The translations under genes were made by a program, and so were the position numbers. A DNA stretch of 64,000 nucleotides from Favolaschia claudopus (lineage: Eukaryota > Basidiomycota > Agaricomycetes > Agaricales > Mycenaceae), in assembly GCA_037176885.1 (NCBI GenBank), contig JAWWNJ010000095.1:990032-1054031 (forward strand), given 5' to 3'. Below are positions 35,400-49,410 of the stretch, one piece after another. The notes beneath the pieces were generated by a model. It ran no database searches. It was not told the origin of the DNA and saw only the letters and a list, made by a program, of their open reading frames with translations. The stretch's first letter is position 1. Every line of letters begins with the position of its first letter.

Positions 35400-38201
35400 C
35401 TAGCTATCTTACCCGGGAATGCAGGCCTGAATTCCGTGAAATAGGCCTCAAAACCAGTGGAATCCACACCACCTTTGGCAGCGTGGGAGGGAATCCATGC
35501 CACCTTTGTGCAAATGCCCCCAGAATGGACGGAATCCACACCACCTACTGGAATCCACGCCACCTGCTGGAATCCACCAAAAATCTGAGAGCCAACTCGA
35601 AAATGTGAACGGATACTTATAGACGACCCCAAGCCCTTATAATAGATGTGGAAAAAATTATAATCACCAGCAAGGCCTTATAAGAATTGCGACTCACCGC
35701 CAAAAAAAATTATAAGCCAGAGCCAAGGCTTATAAGAAATGCGATTGAACAGCCGACTCAAGGCATCGGGAAAAAATGGTGAAGACCAAAAGGGTGCCAA
35801 ATAGCCTGGGAATCAGCCTAGTGTCACCGCAAACACCCGAACAGGTCTCGTTGACGTGCTATATTGACTTGGAGGGAAACCGTACAGCTTGGACGGAAAG
35901 CTTGGTACGACAGTCAATTGAGCACCGATTGCCTTGGGTATGGGCTCGAATTGAAGCGATTGACGACGACTATAAGATGACATCATCATCGATCGAGCCG
36001 CAGGTCACCTGACATTTACGACTCGGTCAAACACTGCGTTCGAAGCCATACGGAATACACAAGGCAACCCCCAAGCACAGACGTTAAGGTTTGCGACAAC
36101 ACCACAACACAGACGTTAAGGTTAGTGGTCCCACTCCCCCGACGGAATTCACCAAAATCCAAAATTTTTTCGGCAGCTTCGGAAAGGAAACCACGGACCA
36201 AGCAATCCAGCAAGGCAATGCACGGGTTAGATGACGCAATCCAGGAAGGCATTGGGCAACTAGCCACTCAAACCTCCCCGCCTTCGTAAAGGAAATCGCG
36301 GGGCACCGAGTGAACAGAAGGACGTACTCAAGTGTACAACACAACTGCCAACAATACATTACCAAGTACGGTACACCACAGAGCCTTATAGTAGCCAATC
36401 AACCCAGTCTGACCCTGTCGAACACATTCGGAGTGCTCTACCCACCACGCCACCTTGAGTCACAGCAGCAATTGCTTGCCTGGCAGTTTTGATTTCTACA
36501 AAACGACCCCGCACCAAGCCTACTTGTATCGCTGCAACTACATCCGTCTGGGCAGCTATAGGGAACAGAGATCAGGCACACCTACTGGCCTTCAAAGGCT
36601 ATGTTTGAGTCTCCAATAGCGAGCAGACTCTGCTGATCGGAAATCGTACCCGAGTCAAACACAATGTACCAGACTCAATTAGCCACCCATTGCCTTGGGT
36701 ATAGGCTCGAAACGAAGCCTTTGACCGGCATTATAAGGCTATATGCGTGGCGGGAAAATCCGAGGGCATTGAGGCACTCAAGCAGGATATTGACTTGAAT
36801 ATTGCCTAGCTACGGTAACGGGGAATTCAGAGCTCAATTCCGTGCAACAGGTCCCCGAATCCATGGGAATCCACTGCCAGACTTTGAAACAGCCCACTCA
36901 ATTGAGCGGAATCCACTGCCACCTTGTGAAAACGTCCTCGAACTCAGTGGAATCCACTGCCACCCTGTGAAAAGCCGCCTCAAATGGGTGGAATCCACTG
37001 CCACCCTGGAATCCACTGCCAACAACAAATTGAAGACACTTCTTATAGCTGAAAGCAAAGCGTTATAATAAACACAACTCAAAGGAAACCCTCTCAGCCA
37101 ACGCAATTGCCCAAACGAATTATTATAACGGCTCACCAGCCCTTATAATAAATGCCAGCTAAAATCATTATGATAGTCACCGGTTGGAGAGAGCGGAAAA
37201 TATTGCTGGAACCAAATATGTCCCAAACGGCCTACAAACCATGGTAGTGTCACCGCGAATGGCCTGACAGGTCTCGTTGACTTGCTATATGGCCTCGAAC
37301 GGAAACCGTAGGCAAACAATCGAAACTCTGATAGCGGAGTCAATTCTCTACCGATTGCCTTGGTTGTAGGCTCGAATTGAAGCGTTTGAATAGAGCTACA
37401 AGGGTCTGCAATGATCGGCCTTATCGAACCGCATGAAGGGACTCAAGTACTGGGAGGCGTTGAATATATACGGTCAAACTGTGTGCAGAGACAAGTGCAC
37501 TGCATCAACTGAATACGTCTCACTGATAGGCCTTCACAACCACGCATTACGAGTCACTGGTATCTTGGCAAGGTTTAGGGATATCAACTTCAACGGGTAT
37601 AGACACTGCGTAAACCCAAACACACCGATCGAAGCTATACGGAATCCAGCAAGGCAACACCAGAGCAGAGACGTTAAGGTTGGCAACAACCCAACAGCAC
37701 GGACGTTAAGGTTAGCGGCCCCACTCCCCCGACGGAATCCACCAAAATCCAAAATTTTTTCGGCAGCTTCGGAAAGGAAATCGAAGGGCACACAATCCAG
37801 CAAGGCAGTGTACGGGTTAACAACGGAATGCAGCAAGACATTGGCGAACTAGCCACTCATAGCTCCCCGCTATCGTAAAGGAAACCAAGGTCAACGGAGT
37901 GAAAGGAAGAGACGTAAGCAAGTAGCGACCATCCATTATAAGGCCGGAGCCCACAGAGCCTCGATACAACACTTCAAACAGTACAGACATTCAGTGAAGG
38001 TCAACCATCATTATAAGGCCAGAATAGCACCAATACGACCACAGCCTTATAGTGTTCAACTGAGTCAATACAATATGAGACTGTGTTCAACCAGGCAAGT
38101 GAACACTGTTGAGCCCATGTACCAAGAGTCCGAGGCCATGCATTGTAATGGAGCGAAGCCTTGGTGATATTGCTTGGAATGCGGAGGGGGATGCAGCAAG
38201 A
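35400..38201 (-). repeat. Array A unit 7 (2,802 bp)
   Basis: A complete A1 plus A2 pair; both homopolymers have the usual length again. Confidence 0.9.
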
Positions 38202-41004
38202 CTAGCTATCTTACCCGGGAATGCAGGCCTGAATTCCGTGAAATAGGCCTCAAAACCAGTGGAATCCACACCACCTTTGGCAGCGTGGGAGGGAATCCAT
38301 GCCACCTTTGTGCAAATGCCCCCAGAATGGACGGAATCCACACCACCTACTGGAATCCACGCCACCTGCTGGAATCCACCAAAAATCTGAGAGCCAACTC
38401 GAAAATGTGAACGGATACTTATAGACGACCCCAAGCCCTTATAATAGATGTGGAAAAAATTATAATCACCAGCAAGGCCTTATAAGAATTGCGACTCACC
38501 GCCAAAAAAAATTATAAGCCAGAGCCAAGGCTTATAAGAAATGCGATTGAACAGCCGACTCAAGGCATCGGGAAAAAATGGTGAAGACCAAAAGGGTGCC
38601 AAATAGCCTGGGAATCAGCCTAGTGTCACCGCAAACACCCGAACAGGTCTCGTTGACGTGCTATATTGACTTGGAGGGAAACCGTACAGCTTGGACGGAA
38701 AGCTTGGTACGACAGTCAATTGAGCACCGATTGCCTTGGGTATGGGCTCGAATTGAAGCGATTGACGACGACTATAAGATGACATCATCATCGATCGAGC
38801 CGCAGGTCACCTGACATTTACGACTCGGTCAAACACTGCGTTCGAAGCCATACGGAATACACAAGGCAACCCCCAAGCACAGACGTTAAGGTTTGCGACA
38901 ACACCACAACACAGACGTTAAGGTTAGTGGTCCCACTCCCCCGACGGAATTCACCAAAATCCAAAATTTTTTCGGCAGCTTCGGAAAGGAAACCACGGAC
39001 CAAGCAATCCAGCAAGGCAATGCACGGGTTAGATGACGCAATCCAGGAAGGCATTGGGCAACTAGCCACTCAAACCTCCCCGCCTTCGTAAAGGAAATCG
39101 CGGGGCACCGAGTGAACAGAAGGACGTACTCAAGTGTACAACACAACTGCCAACAATACATTACCAAGTACGGTACACCACAGAGCCTTATAGTAGCCAA
39201 TCAACCCAGTCTGACCCTGTCGAACACATTCGGAGTGCTCTACCCACCACGCCACCTTGAGTCACAGCAGCAATTGCTTGCCTGGCAGTTTTGATTTCTA
39301 CAAAACGACCCCGCACCAAGCCTACTTGTATCGCTGCAACTACATCCGTCTGGGCAGCTATAGGGAACAGAGATCAGGCACACCTACTGGCCTTCAAAGG
39401 CTATGTTTGAGTCTCCAATAGCGAGCAGACTCTGCTGATCGGAAATCGTACCCGAGTCAAACACAATGTACCAGACTCAATTAGCCACCCATTGCCTTGG
39501 GTATAGGCTCGAAACGAAGCCTTTGACCGGCATTATAAGGCTATATGCGTGGCGGGAAAATCCGAGGGCATTGAGGCACTCAAGCAGGATATTGACTTGA
39601 ATATTGCCTAGCTACGGTAACGGGGAATTCAGAGCTCAATTCCGTGCAACAGGTCCCCGAATCCATGGGAATCCACTGCCAGACTTTGAAACAGCCCACT
39701 CAATTGAGCGGAATCCACTGCCACCTTGTGAAAACGTCCTCGAACTCAGTGGAATCCACTGCCACCCTGTGAAAAGCCGCCTCAAATGGGTGGAATCCAC
39801 TGCCACCCTGGAATCCACTGCCAACAACAAATTGAAGACACTTCTTATAGCTGAAAGCAAAGCGTTATAATAAACACAACTCAAAGGAAACCCTCTCAGC
39901 CAACGCAATTGCCCAAACGAATTATTATAACGGCTCACCAGCCCTTATAATAAATGCCAGCTAAAATCATTATGATAGTCACCGGTTGGAGAGAGCGGAA
40001 AATATTGCTGGAACCAAATATGTCCCAAACGGCCTACAAACCATGGTAGTGTCACCGCGAATGGCCTGACAGGTCTCGTTGACTTGCTATATGGCCTCGA
40101 ACGGAAACCGTAGGCAAACAATCGAAACTCTGATAGCGGAGTCAATTCTCTACCGATTGCCTTGGTTGTAGGCTCGAATTGAAGCGTTTGAATAGAGCTA
40201 CAAGGGTCTGCAATGATCGGCCTTATCGAACCGCATGAAGGGACTCAAGTACTGGGAGGCGTTGAATATATACGGTCAAACTGTGTGCAGAGACAAGTGC
40301 ACTGCATCAACTGAATACGTCTCACTGATAGGCCTTCACAACCACGCATTACGAGTCACTGGTATCTTGGCAAGGTTTAGGGATATCAACTTCAACGGGT
40401 ATAGACACTGCGTAAACCCAAACACACCGATCGAAGCTATACGGAATCCAGCAAGGCAACACCAGAGCAGAGACGTTAAGGTTGGCAACAACCCAACAGC
40501 ACGGACGTTAAGGTTAGCGGCCCCACTCCCCCGACGGAATCCACCAAAATCCAAAATTTTTTCGGCAGCTTCGGAAAGGAAATCGAAGGGCACACAATCC
40601 AGCAAGGCAGTGTACGGGTTAACAACGGAATGCAGCAAGACATTGGCGAACTAGCCACTCATAGCTCCCCGCTATCGTAAAGGAAACCAAGGTCAACGGA
40701 GTGAAAGGAAGAGACGTAAGCAAGTAGCGACCATCCATTATAAGGCCGGAGCCCACAGAGCCTCGATACAACACTTCAAACAGTACAGACATTCAGTGAA
40801 GGTCAACCATCATTATAAGGCCAGAATAGCACCAATACGACCACAGCCTTATAGTGTTCAACTGAGTCAATACAATATGAGACTGTGTTCAACCAGGCAA
40901 GTGAACACTGTTGAGCCCATGTACCAAGAGTCCGAGGCCATGCATTGTAATGGAGCGAAGCCTTGGTGATATTGCTTGGAATGCGGAGGGGGGATGCAGC
41001 AAGA
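38202..41004 (-). repeat. Array A unit 8 (2,803 bp, one inserted G)
   Basis: An extra G lengthens the G-run near 40987, just inside the 5' (minus-strand) end of A2. Confidence 0.9.
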
Positions 41005-43806
41005 CTAGCTATCTTACCCGGGAATGCAGGCCTGAATTCCGTGAAATAGGCCTCAAAACCAGTGGAATCCACACCACCTTTGGCAGCGTGGGAGGGAATC
41101 CATGCCACCTTTGTGCAAATGCCCCCAGAATGGACGGAATCCACACCACCTACTGGAATCCACGCCACCTGCTGGAATCCACCAAAAATCTGAGAGCCAA
41201 CTCGAAAATGTGAACGGATACTTATAGACGACCCCAAGCCCTTATAATAGATGTGGAAAAAATTATAATCACCAGCAAGGCCTTATAAGAATTGCGACTC
41301 ACCGCCAAAAAAAATTATAAGCCAGAGCCAAGGCTTATAAGAAATGCGATTGAACAGCCGACTCAAGGCATCGGGAAAAAATGGTGAAGACCAAAAGGGT
41401 GCCAAATAGCCTGGGAATCAGCCTAGTGTCACCGCAAACACCCGAACAGGTCTCGTTGACGTGCTATATTGACTTGGAGGGAAACCGTACAGCTTGGACG
41501 GAAAGCTTGGTACGACAGTCAATTGAGCACCGATTGCCTTGGGTATGGGCTCGAATTGAAGCGATTGACGACGACTATAAGATGACATCATCATCGATCG
41601 AGCCGCAGGTCACCTGACATTTACGACTCGGTCAAACACTGCGTTCGAAGCCATACGGAATACACAAGGCAACCCCCAAGCACAGACGTTAAGGTTTGCG
41701 ACAACACCACAACACAGACGTTAAGGTTAGTGGTCCCACTCCCCCGACGGAATTCACCAAAATCCAAAATTTTTTCGGCAGCTTCGGAAAGGAAACCACG
41801 GACCAAGCAATCCAGCAAGGCAATGCACGGGTTAGATGACGCAATCCAGGAAGGCATTGGGCAACTAGCCACTCAAACCTCCCCGCCTTCGTAAAGGAAA
41901 TCGCGGGGCACCGAGTGAACAGAAGGACGTACTCAAGTGTACAACACAACTGCCAACAATACATTACCAAGTACGGTACACCACAGAGCCTTATAGTAGC
42001 CAATCAACCCAGTCTGACCCTGTCGAACACATTCGGAGTGCTCTACCCACCACGCCACCTTGAGTCACAGCAGCAATTGCTTGCCTGGCAGTTTTGATTT
42101 CTACAAAACGACCCCGCACCAAGCCTACTTGTATCGCTGCAACTACATCCGTCTGGGCAGCTATAGGGAACAGAGATCAGGCACACCTACTGGCCTTCAA
42201 AGGCTATGTTTGAGTCTCCAATAGCGAGCAGACTCTGCTGATCGGAAATCGTACCCGAGTCAAACACAATGTACCAGACTCAATTAGCCACCCATTGCCT
42301 TGGGTATAGGCTCGAAACGAAGCCTTTGACCGGCATTATAAGGCTATATGCGTGGCGGGAAAATCCGAGGGCATTGAGGCACTCAAGCAGGATATTGACT
42401 TGAATATTGCCTAGCTACGGTAACGGGGAATTCAGAGCTCAATTCCGTGCAACAGGTCCCCGAATCCATGGGAATCCACTGCCAGACTTTGAAACAGCCC
42501 ACTCAATTGAGCGGAATCCACTGCCACCTTGTGAAAACGTCCTCGAACTCAGTGGAATCCACTGCCACCCTGTGAAAAGCCGCCTCAAATGGGTGGAATC
42601 CACTGCCACCCTGGAATCCACTGCCAACAACAAATTGAAGACACTTCTTATAGCTGAAAGCAAAGCGTTATAATAAACACAACTCAAAGGAAACCCTCTC
42701 AGCCAACGCAATTGCCCAAACGAATTATTATAACGGCTCACCAGCCCTTATAATAAATGCCAGCTAAAATCATTATGATAGTCACCGGTTGGAGAGAGCG
42801 GAAAATATTGCTGGAACCAAATATGTCCCAAACGGCCTACAAACCATGGTAGTGTCACCGCGAATGGCCTGACAGGTCTCGTTGACTTGCTATATGGCCT
42901 CGAACGGAAACCGTAGGCAAACAATCGAAACTCTGATAGCGGAGTCAATTCTCTACCGATTGCCTTGGTTGTAGGCTCGAATTGAAGCGTTTGAATAGAG
43001 CTACAAGGGTCTGCAATGATCGGCCTTATCGAACCGCATGAAGGGACTCAAGTACTGGGAGGCGTTGAATATATACGGTCAAACTGTGTGCAGAGACAAG
43101 TGCACTGCATCAACTGAATACGTCTCACTGATAGGCCTTCACAACCACGCATTACGAGTCACTGGTATCTTGGCAAGGTTTAGGGATATCAACTTCAACG
43201 GGTATAGACACTGCGTAAACCCAAACACACCGATCGAAGCTATACGGAATCCAGCAAGGCAACACCAGAGCAGAGACGTTAAGGTTGGCAACAACCCAAC
43301 AGCACGGACGTTAAGGTTAGCGGCCCCACTCCCCCGACGGAATCCACCAAAATCCAAAATTTTTTCGGCAGCTTCGGAAAGGAAATCGAAGGGCACACAA
43401 TCCAGCAAGGCAGTGTACGGGTTAACAACGGAATGCAGCAAGACATTGGCGAACTAGCCACTCATAGCTCCCCGCTATCGTAAAGGAAACCAAGGTCAAC
43501 GGAGTGAAAGGAAGAGACGTAAGCAAGTAGCGACCATCCATTATAAGGCTGGAGCCCACAGAGCCTCGATACAACACTTCAAACAGTACAGACATTCAGT
43601 GAAGGTCAACCATCATTATAAGGCCAGAATAGCACCAATACGACCACAGCCTTATAGTGTTCAACTGAGTCAATACAATATGAGACTGTGTTCAACCAGG
43701 CAAGTGAACACTGTTGAGCCCATGTACCAAGAGTCCGAGGCCATGCATTGTAATGGAGCGAAGCCTTGGTGATATTGCTTGGAATGCGGAGGGGGATGCA
43801 GCAAGA
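41005..43806 (-). repeat. Array A unit 9 (2,802 bp, one C-to-T change)
   Basis: ATAAGGCTGGAGCC near 43544-43557 replaces ATAAGGCCGGAGCC. It is the only base substitution I noticed within the array. Confidence 0.85.
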
Positions 43807-46608
43807 CTAGCTATCTTACCCGGGAATGCAGGCCTGAATTCCGTGAAATAGGCCTCAAAACCAGTGGAATCCACACCACCTTTGGCAGCGTGGGAGGGAA
43901 TCCATGCCACCTTTGTGCAAATGCCCCCAGAATGGACGGAATCCACACCACCTACTGGAATCCACGCCACCTGCTGGAATCCACCAAAAATCTGAGAGCC
44001 AACTCGAAAATGTGAACGGATACTTATAGACGACCCCAAGCCCTTATAATAGATGTGGAAAAAATTATAATCACCAGCAAGGCCTTATAAGAATTGCGAC
44101 TCACCGCCAAAAAAAATTATAAGCCAGAGCCAAGGCTTATAAGAAATGCGATTGAACAGCCGACTCAAGGCATCGGGAAAAAATGGTGAAGACCAAAAGG
44201 GTGCCAAATAGCCTGGGAATCAGCCTAGTGTCACCGCAAACACCCGAACAGGTCTCGTTGACGTGCTATATTGACTTGGAGGGAAACCGTACAGCTTGGA
44301 CGGAAAGCTTGGTACGACAGTCAATTGAGCACCGATTGCCTTGGGTATGGGCTCGAATTGAAGCGATTGACGACGACTATAAGATGACATCATCATCGAT
44401 CGAGCCGCAGGTCACCTGACATTTACGACTCGGTCAAACACTGCGTTCGAAGCCATACGGAATACACAAGGCAACCCCCAAGCACAGACGTTAAGGTTTG
44501 CGACAACACCACAACACAGACGTTAAGGTTAGTGGTCCCACTCCCCCGACGGAATTCACCAAAATCCAAAATTTTTTCGGCAGCTTCGGAAAGGAAACCA
44601 CGGACCAAGCAATCCAGCAAGGCAATGCACGGGTTAGATGACGCAATCCAGGAAGGCATTGGGCAACTAGCCACTCAAACCTCCCCGCCTTCGTAAAGGA
44701 AATCGCGGGGCACCGAGTGAACAGAAGGACGTACTCAAGTGTACAACACAACTGCCAACAATACATTACCAAGTACGGTACACCACAGAGCCTTATAGTA
44801 GCCAATCAACCCAGTCTGACCCTGTCGAACACATTCGGAGTGCTCTACCCACCACGCCACCTTGAGTCACAGCAGCAATTGCTTGCCTGGCAGTTTTGAT
44901 TTCTACAAAACGACCCCGCACCAAGCCTACTTGTATCGCTGCAACTACATCCGTCTGGGCAGCTATAGGGAACAGAGATCAGGCACACCTACTGGCCTTC
45001 AAAGGCTATGTTTGAGTCTCCAATAGCGAGCAGACTCTGCTGATCGGAAATCGTACCCGAGTCAAACACAATGTACCAGACTCAATTAGCCACCCATTGC
45101 CTTGGGTATAGGCTCGAAACGAAGCCTTTGACCGGCATTATAAGGCTATATGCGTGGCGGGAAAATCCGAGGGCATTGAGGCACTCAAGCAGGATATTGA
45201 CTTGAATATTGCCTAGCTACGGTAACGGGGAATTCAGAGCTCAATTCCGTGCAACAGGTCCCCGAATCCATGGGAATCCACTGCCAGACTTTGAAACAGC
45301 CCACTCAATTGAGCGGAATCCACTGCCACCTTGTGAAAACGTCCTCGAACTCAGTGGAATCCACTGCCACCCTGTGAAAAGCCGCCTCAAATGGGTGGAA
45401 TCCACTGCCACCCTGGAATCCACTGCCAACAACAAATTGAAGACACTTCTTATAGCTGAAAGCAAAGCGTTATAATAAACACAACTCAAAGGAAACCCTC
45501 TCAGCCAACGCAATTGCCCAAACGAATTATTATAACGGCTCACCAGCCCTTATAATAAATGCCAGCTAAAATCATTATGATAGTCACCGGTTGGAGAGAG
45601 CGGAAAATATTGCTGGAACCAAATATGTCCCAAACGGCCTACAAACCATGGTAGTGTCACCGCGAATGGCCTGACAGGTCTCGTTGACTTGCTATATGGC
45701 CTCGAACGGAAACCGTAGGCAAACAATCGAAACTCTGATAGCGGAGTCAATTCTCTACCGATTGCCTTGGTTGTAGGCTCGAATTGAAGCGTTTGAATAG
45801 AGCTACAAGGGTCTGCAATGATCGGCCTTATCGAACCGCATGAAGGGACTCAAGTACTGGGAGGCGTTGAATATATACGGTCAAACTGTGTGCAGAGACA
45901 AGTGCACTGCATCAACTGAATACGTCTCACTGATAGGCCTTCACAACCACGCATTACGAGTCACTGGTATCTTGGCAAGGTTTAGGGATATCAACTTCAA
46001 CGGGTATAGACACTGCGTAAACCCAAACACACCGATCGAAGCTATACGGAATCCAGCAAGGCAACACCAGAGCAGAGACGTTAAGGTTGGCAACAACCCA
46101 ACAGCACGGACGTTAAGGTTAGCGGCCCCACTCCCCCGACGGAATCCACCAAAATCCAAAATTTTTTCGGCAGCTTCGGAAAGGAAATCGAAGGGCACAC
46201 AATCCAGCAAGGCAGTGTACGGGTTAACAACGGAATGCAGCAAGACATTGGCGAACTAGCCACTCATAGCTCCCCGCTATCGTAAAGGAAACCAAGGTCA
46301 ACGGAGTGAAAGGAAGAGACGTAAGCAAGTAGCGACCATCCATTATAAGGCCGGAGCCCACAGAGCCTCGATACAACACTTCAAACAGTACAGACATTCA
46401 GTGAAGGTCAACCATCATTATAAGGCCAGAATAGCACCAATACGACCACAGCCTTATAGTGTTCAACTGAGTCAATACAATATGAGACTGTGTTCAACCA
46501 GGCAAGTGAACACTGTTGAGCCCATGTACCAAGAGTCCGAGGCCATGCATTGTAATGGAGCGAAGCCTTGGTGATATTGCTTGGAATGCGGAGGGGGATG
46601 CAGCAAGA
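43807..46608 (-). repeat. Array A unit 10 (2,802 bp)
   Basis: A complete A1 plus A2 pair; the unit-9 variant is not present. Confidence 0.9.
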
Positions 46609-49410
46609 CTAGCTATCTTACCCGGGAATGCAGGCCTGAATTCCGTGAAATAGGCCTCAAAACCAGTGGAATCCACACCACCTTTGGCAGCGTGGGAGGG
46701 AATCCATGCCACCTTTGTGCAAATGCCCCCAGAATGGACGGAATCCACACCACCTACTGGAATCCACGCCACCTGCTGGAATCCACCAAAAATCTGAGAG
46801 CCAACTCGAAAATGTGAACGGATACTTATAGACGACCCCAAGCCCTTATAATAGATGTGGAAAAAATTATAATCACCAGCAAGGCCTTATAAGAATTGCG
46901 ACTCACCGCCAAAAAAAATTATAAGCCAGAGCCAAGGCTTATAAGAAATGCGATTGAACAGCCGACTCAAGGCATCGGGAAAAAATGGTGAAGACCAAAA
47001 GGGTGCCAAATAGCCTGGGAATCAGCCTAGTGTCACCGCAAACACCCGAACAGGTCTCGTTGACGTGCTATATTGACTTGGAGGGAAACCGTACAGCTTG
47101 GACGGAAAGCTTGGTACGACAGTCAATTGAGCACCGATTGCCTTGGGTATGGGCTCGAATTGAAGCGATTGACGACGACTATAAGATGACATCATCATCG
47201 ATCGAGCCGCAGGTCACCTGACATTTACGACTCGGTCAAACACTGCGTTCGAAGCCATACGGAATACACAAGGCAACCCCCAAGCACAGACGTTAAGGTT
47301 TGCGACAACACCACAACACAGACGTTAAGGTTAGTGGTCCCACTCCCCCGACGGAATTCACCAAAATCCAAAATTTTTTCGGCAGCTTCGGAAAGGAAAC
47401 CACGGACCAAGCAATCCAGCAAGGCAATGCACGGGTTAGATGACGCAATCCAGGAAGGCATTGGGCAACTAGCCACTCAAACCTCCCCGCCTTCGTAAAG
47501 GAAATCGCGGGGCACCGAGTGAACAGAAGGACGTACTCAAGTGTACAACACAACTGCCAACAATACATTACCAAGTACGGTACACCACAGAGCCTTATAG
47601 TAGCCAATCAACCCAGTCTGACCCTGTCGAACACATTCGGAGTGCTCTACCCACCACGCCACCTTGAGTCACAGCAGCAATTGCTTGCCTGGCAGTTTTG
47701 ATTTCTACAAAACGACCCCGCACCAAGCCTACTTGTATCGCTGCAACTACATCCGTCTGGGCAGCTATAGGGAACAGAGATCAGGCACACCTACTGGCCT
47801 TCAAAGGCTATGTTTGAGTCTCCAATAGCGAGCAGACTCTGCTGATCGGAAATCGTACCCGAGTCAAACACAATGTACCAGACTCAATTAGCCACCCATT
47901 GCCTTGGGTATAGGCTCGAAACGAAGCCTTTGACCGGCATTATAAGGCTATATGCGTGGCGGGAAAATCCGAGGGCATTGAGGCACTCAAGCAGGATATT
48001 GACTTGAATATTGCCTAGCTACGGTAACGGGGAATTCAGAGCTCAATTCCGTGCAACAGGTCCCCGAATCCATGGGAATCCACTGCCAGACTTTGAAACA
48101 GCCCACTCAATTGAGCGGAATCCACTGCCACCTTGTGAAAACGTCCTCGAACTCAGTGGAATCCACTGCCACCCTGTGAAAAGCCGCCTCAAATGGGTGG
48201 AATCCACTGCCACCCTGGAATCCACTGCCAACAACAAATTGAAGACACTTCTTATAGCTGAAAGCAAAGCGTTATAATAAACACAACTCAAAGGAAACCC
48301 TCTCAGCCAACGCAATTGCCCAAACGAATTATTATAACGGCTCACCAGCCCTTATAATAAATGCCAGCTAAAATCATTATGATAGTCACCGGTTGGAGAG
48401 AGCGGAAAATATTGCTGGAACCAAATATGTCCCAAACGGCCTACAAACCATGGTAGTGTCACCGCGAATGGCCTGACAGGTCTCGTTGACTTGCTATATG
48501 GCCTCGAACGGAAACCGTAGGCAAACAATCGAAACTCTGATAGCGGAGTCAATTCTCTACCGATTGCCTTGGTTGTAGGCTCGAATTGAAGCGTTTGAAT
48601 AGAGCTACAAGGGTCTGCAATGATCGGCCTTATCGAACCGCATGAAGGGACTCAAGTACTGGGAGGCGTTGAATATATACGGTCAAACTGTGTGCAGAGA
48701 CAAGTGCACTGCATCAACTGAATACGTCTCACTGATAGGCCTTCACAACCACGCATTACGAGTCACTGGTATCTTGGCAAGGTTTAGGGATATCAACTTC
48801 AACGGGTATAGACACTGCGTAAACCCAAACACACCGATCGAAGCTATACGGAATCCAGCAAGGCAACACCAGAGCAGAGACGTTAAGGTTGGCAACAACC
48901 CAACAGCACGGACGTTAAGGTTAGCGGCCCCACTCCCCCGACGGAATCCACCAAAATCCAAAATTTTTTCGGCAGCTTCGGAAAGGAAATCGAAGGGCAC
49001 ACAATCCAGCAAGGCAGTGTACGGGTTAACAACGGAATGCAGCAAGACATTGGCGAACTAGCCACTCATAGCTCCCCGCTATCGTAAAGGAAACCAAGGT
49101 CAACGGAGTGAAAGGAAGAGACGTAAGCAAGTAGCGACCATCCATTATAAGGCCGGAGCCCACAGAGCCTCGATACAACACTTCAAACAGTACAGACATT
49201 CAGTGAAGGTCAACCATCATTATAAGGCCAGAATAGCACCAATACGACCACAGCCTTATAGTGTTCAACTGAGTCAATACAATATGAGACTGTGTTCAAC
49301 CAGGCAAGTGAACACTGTTGAGCCCATGTACCAAGAGTCCGAGGCCATGCATTGTAATGGAGCGAAGCCTTGGTGATATTGCTTGGAATGCGGAGGGGGA
49401 TGCAGCAAGA
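46609..49410 (-). repeat. Array A unit 11 (2,802 bp)
   Basis: A complete pair; no variant noticed. Confidence 0.9.
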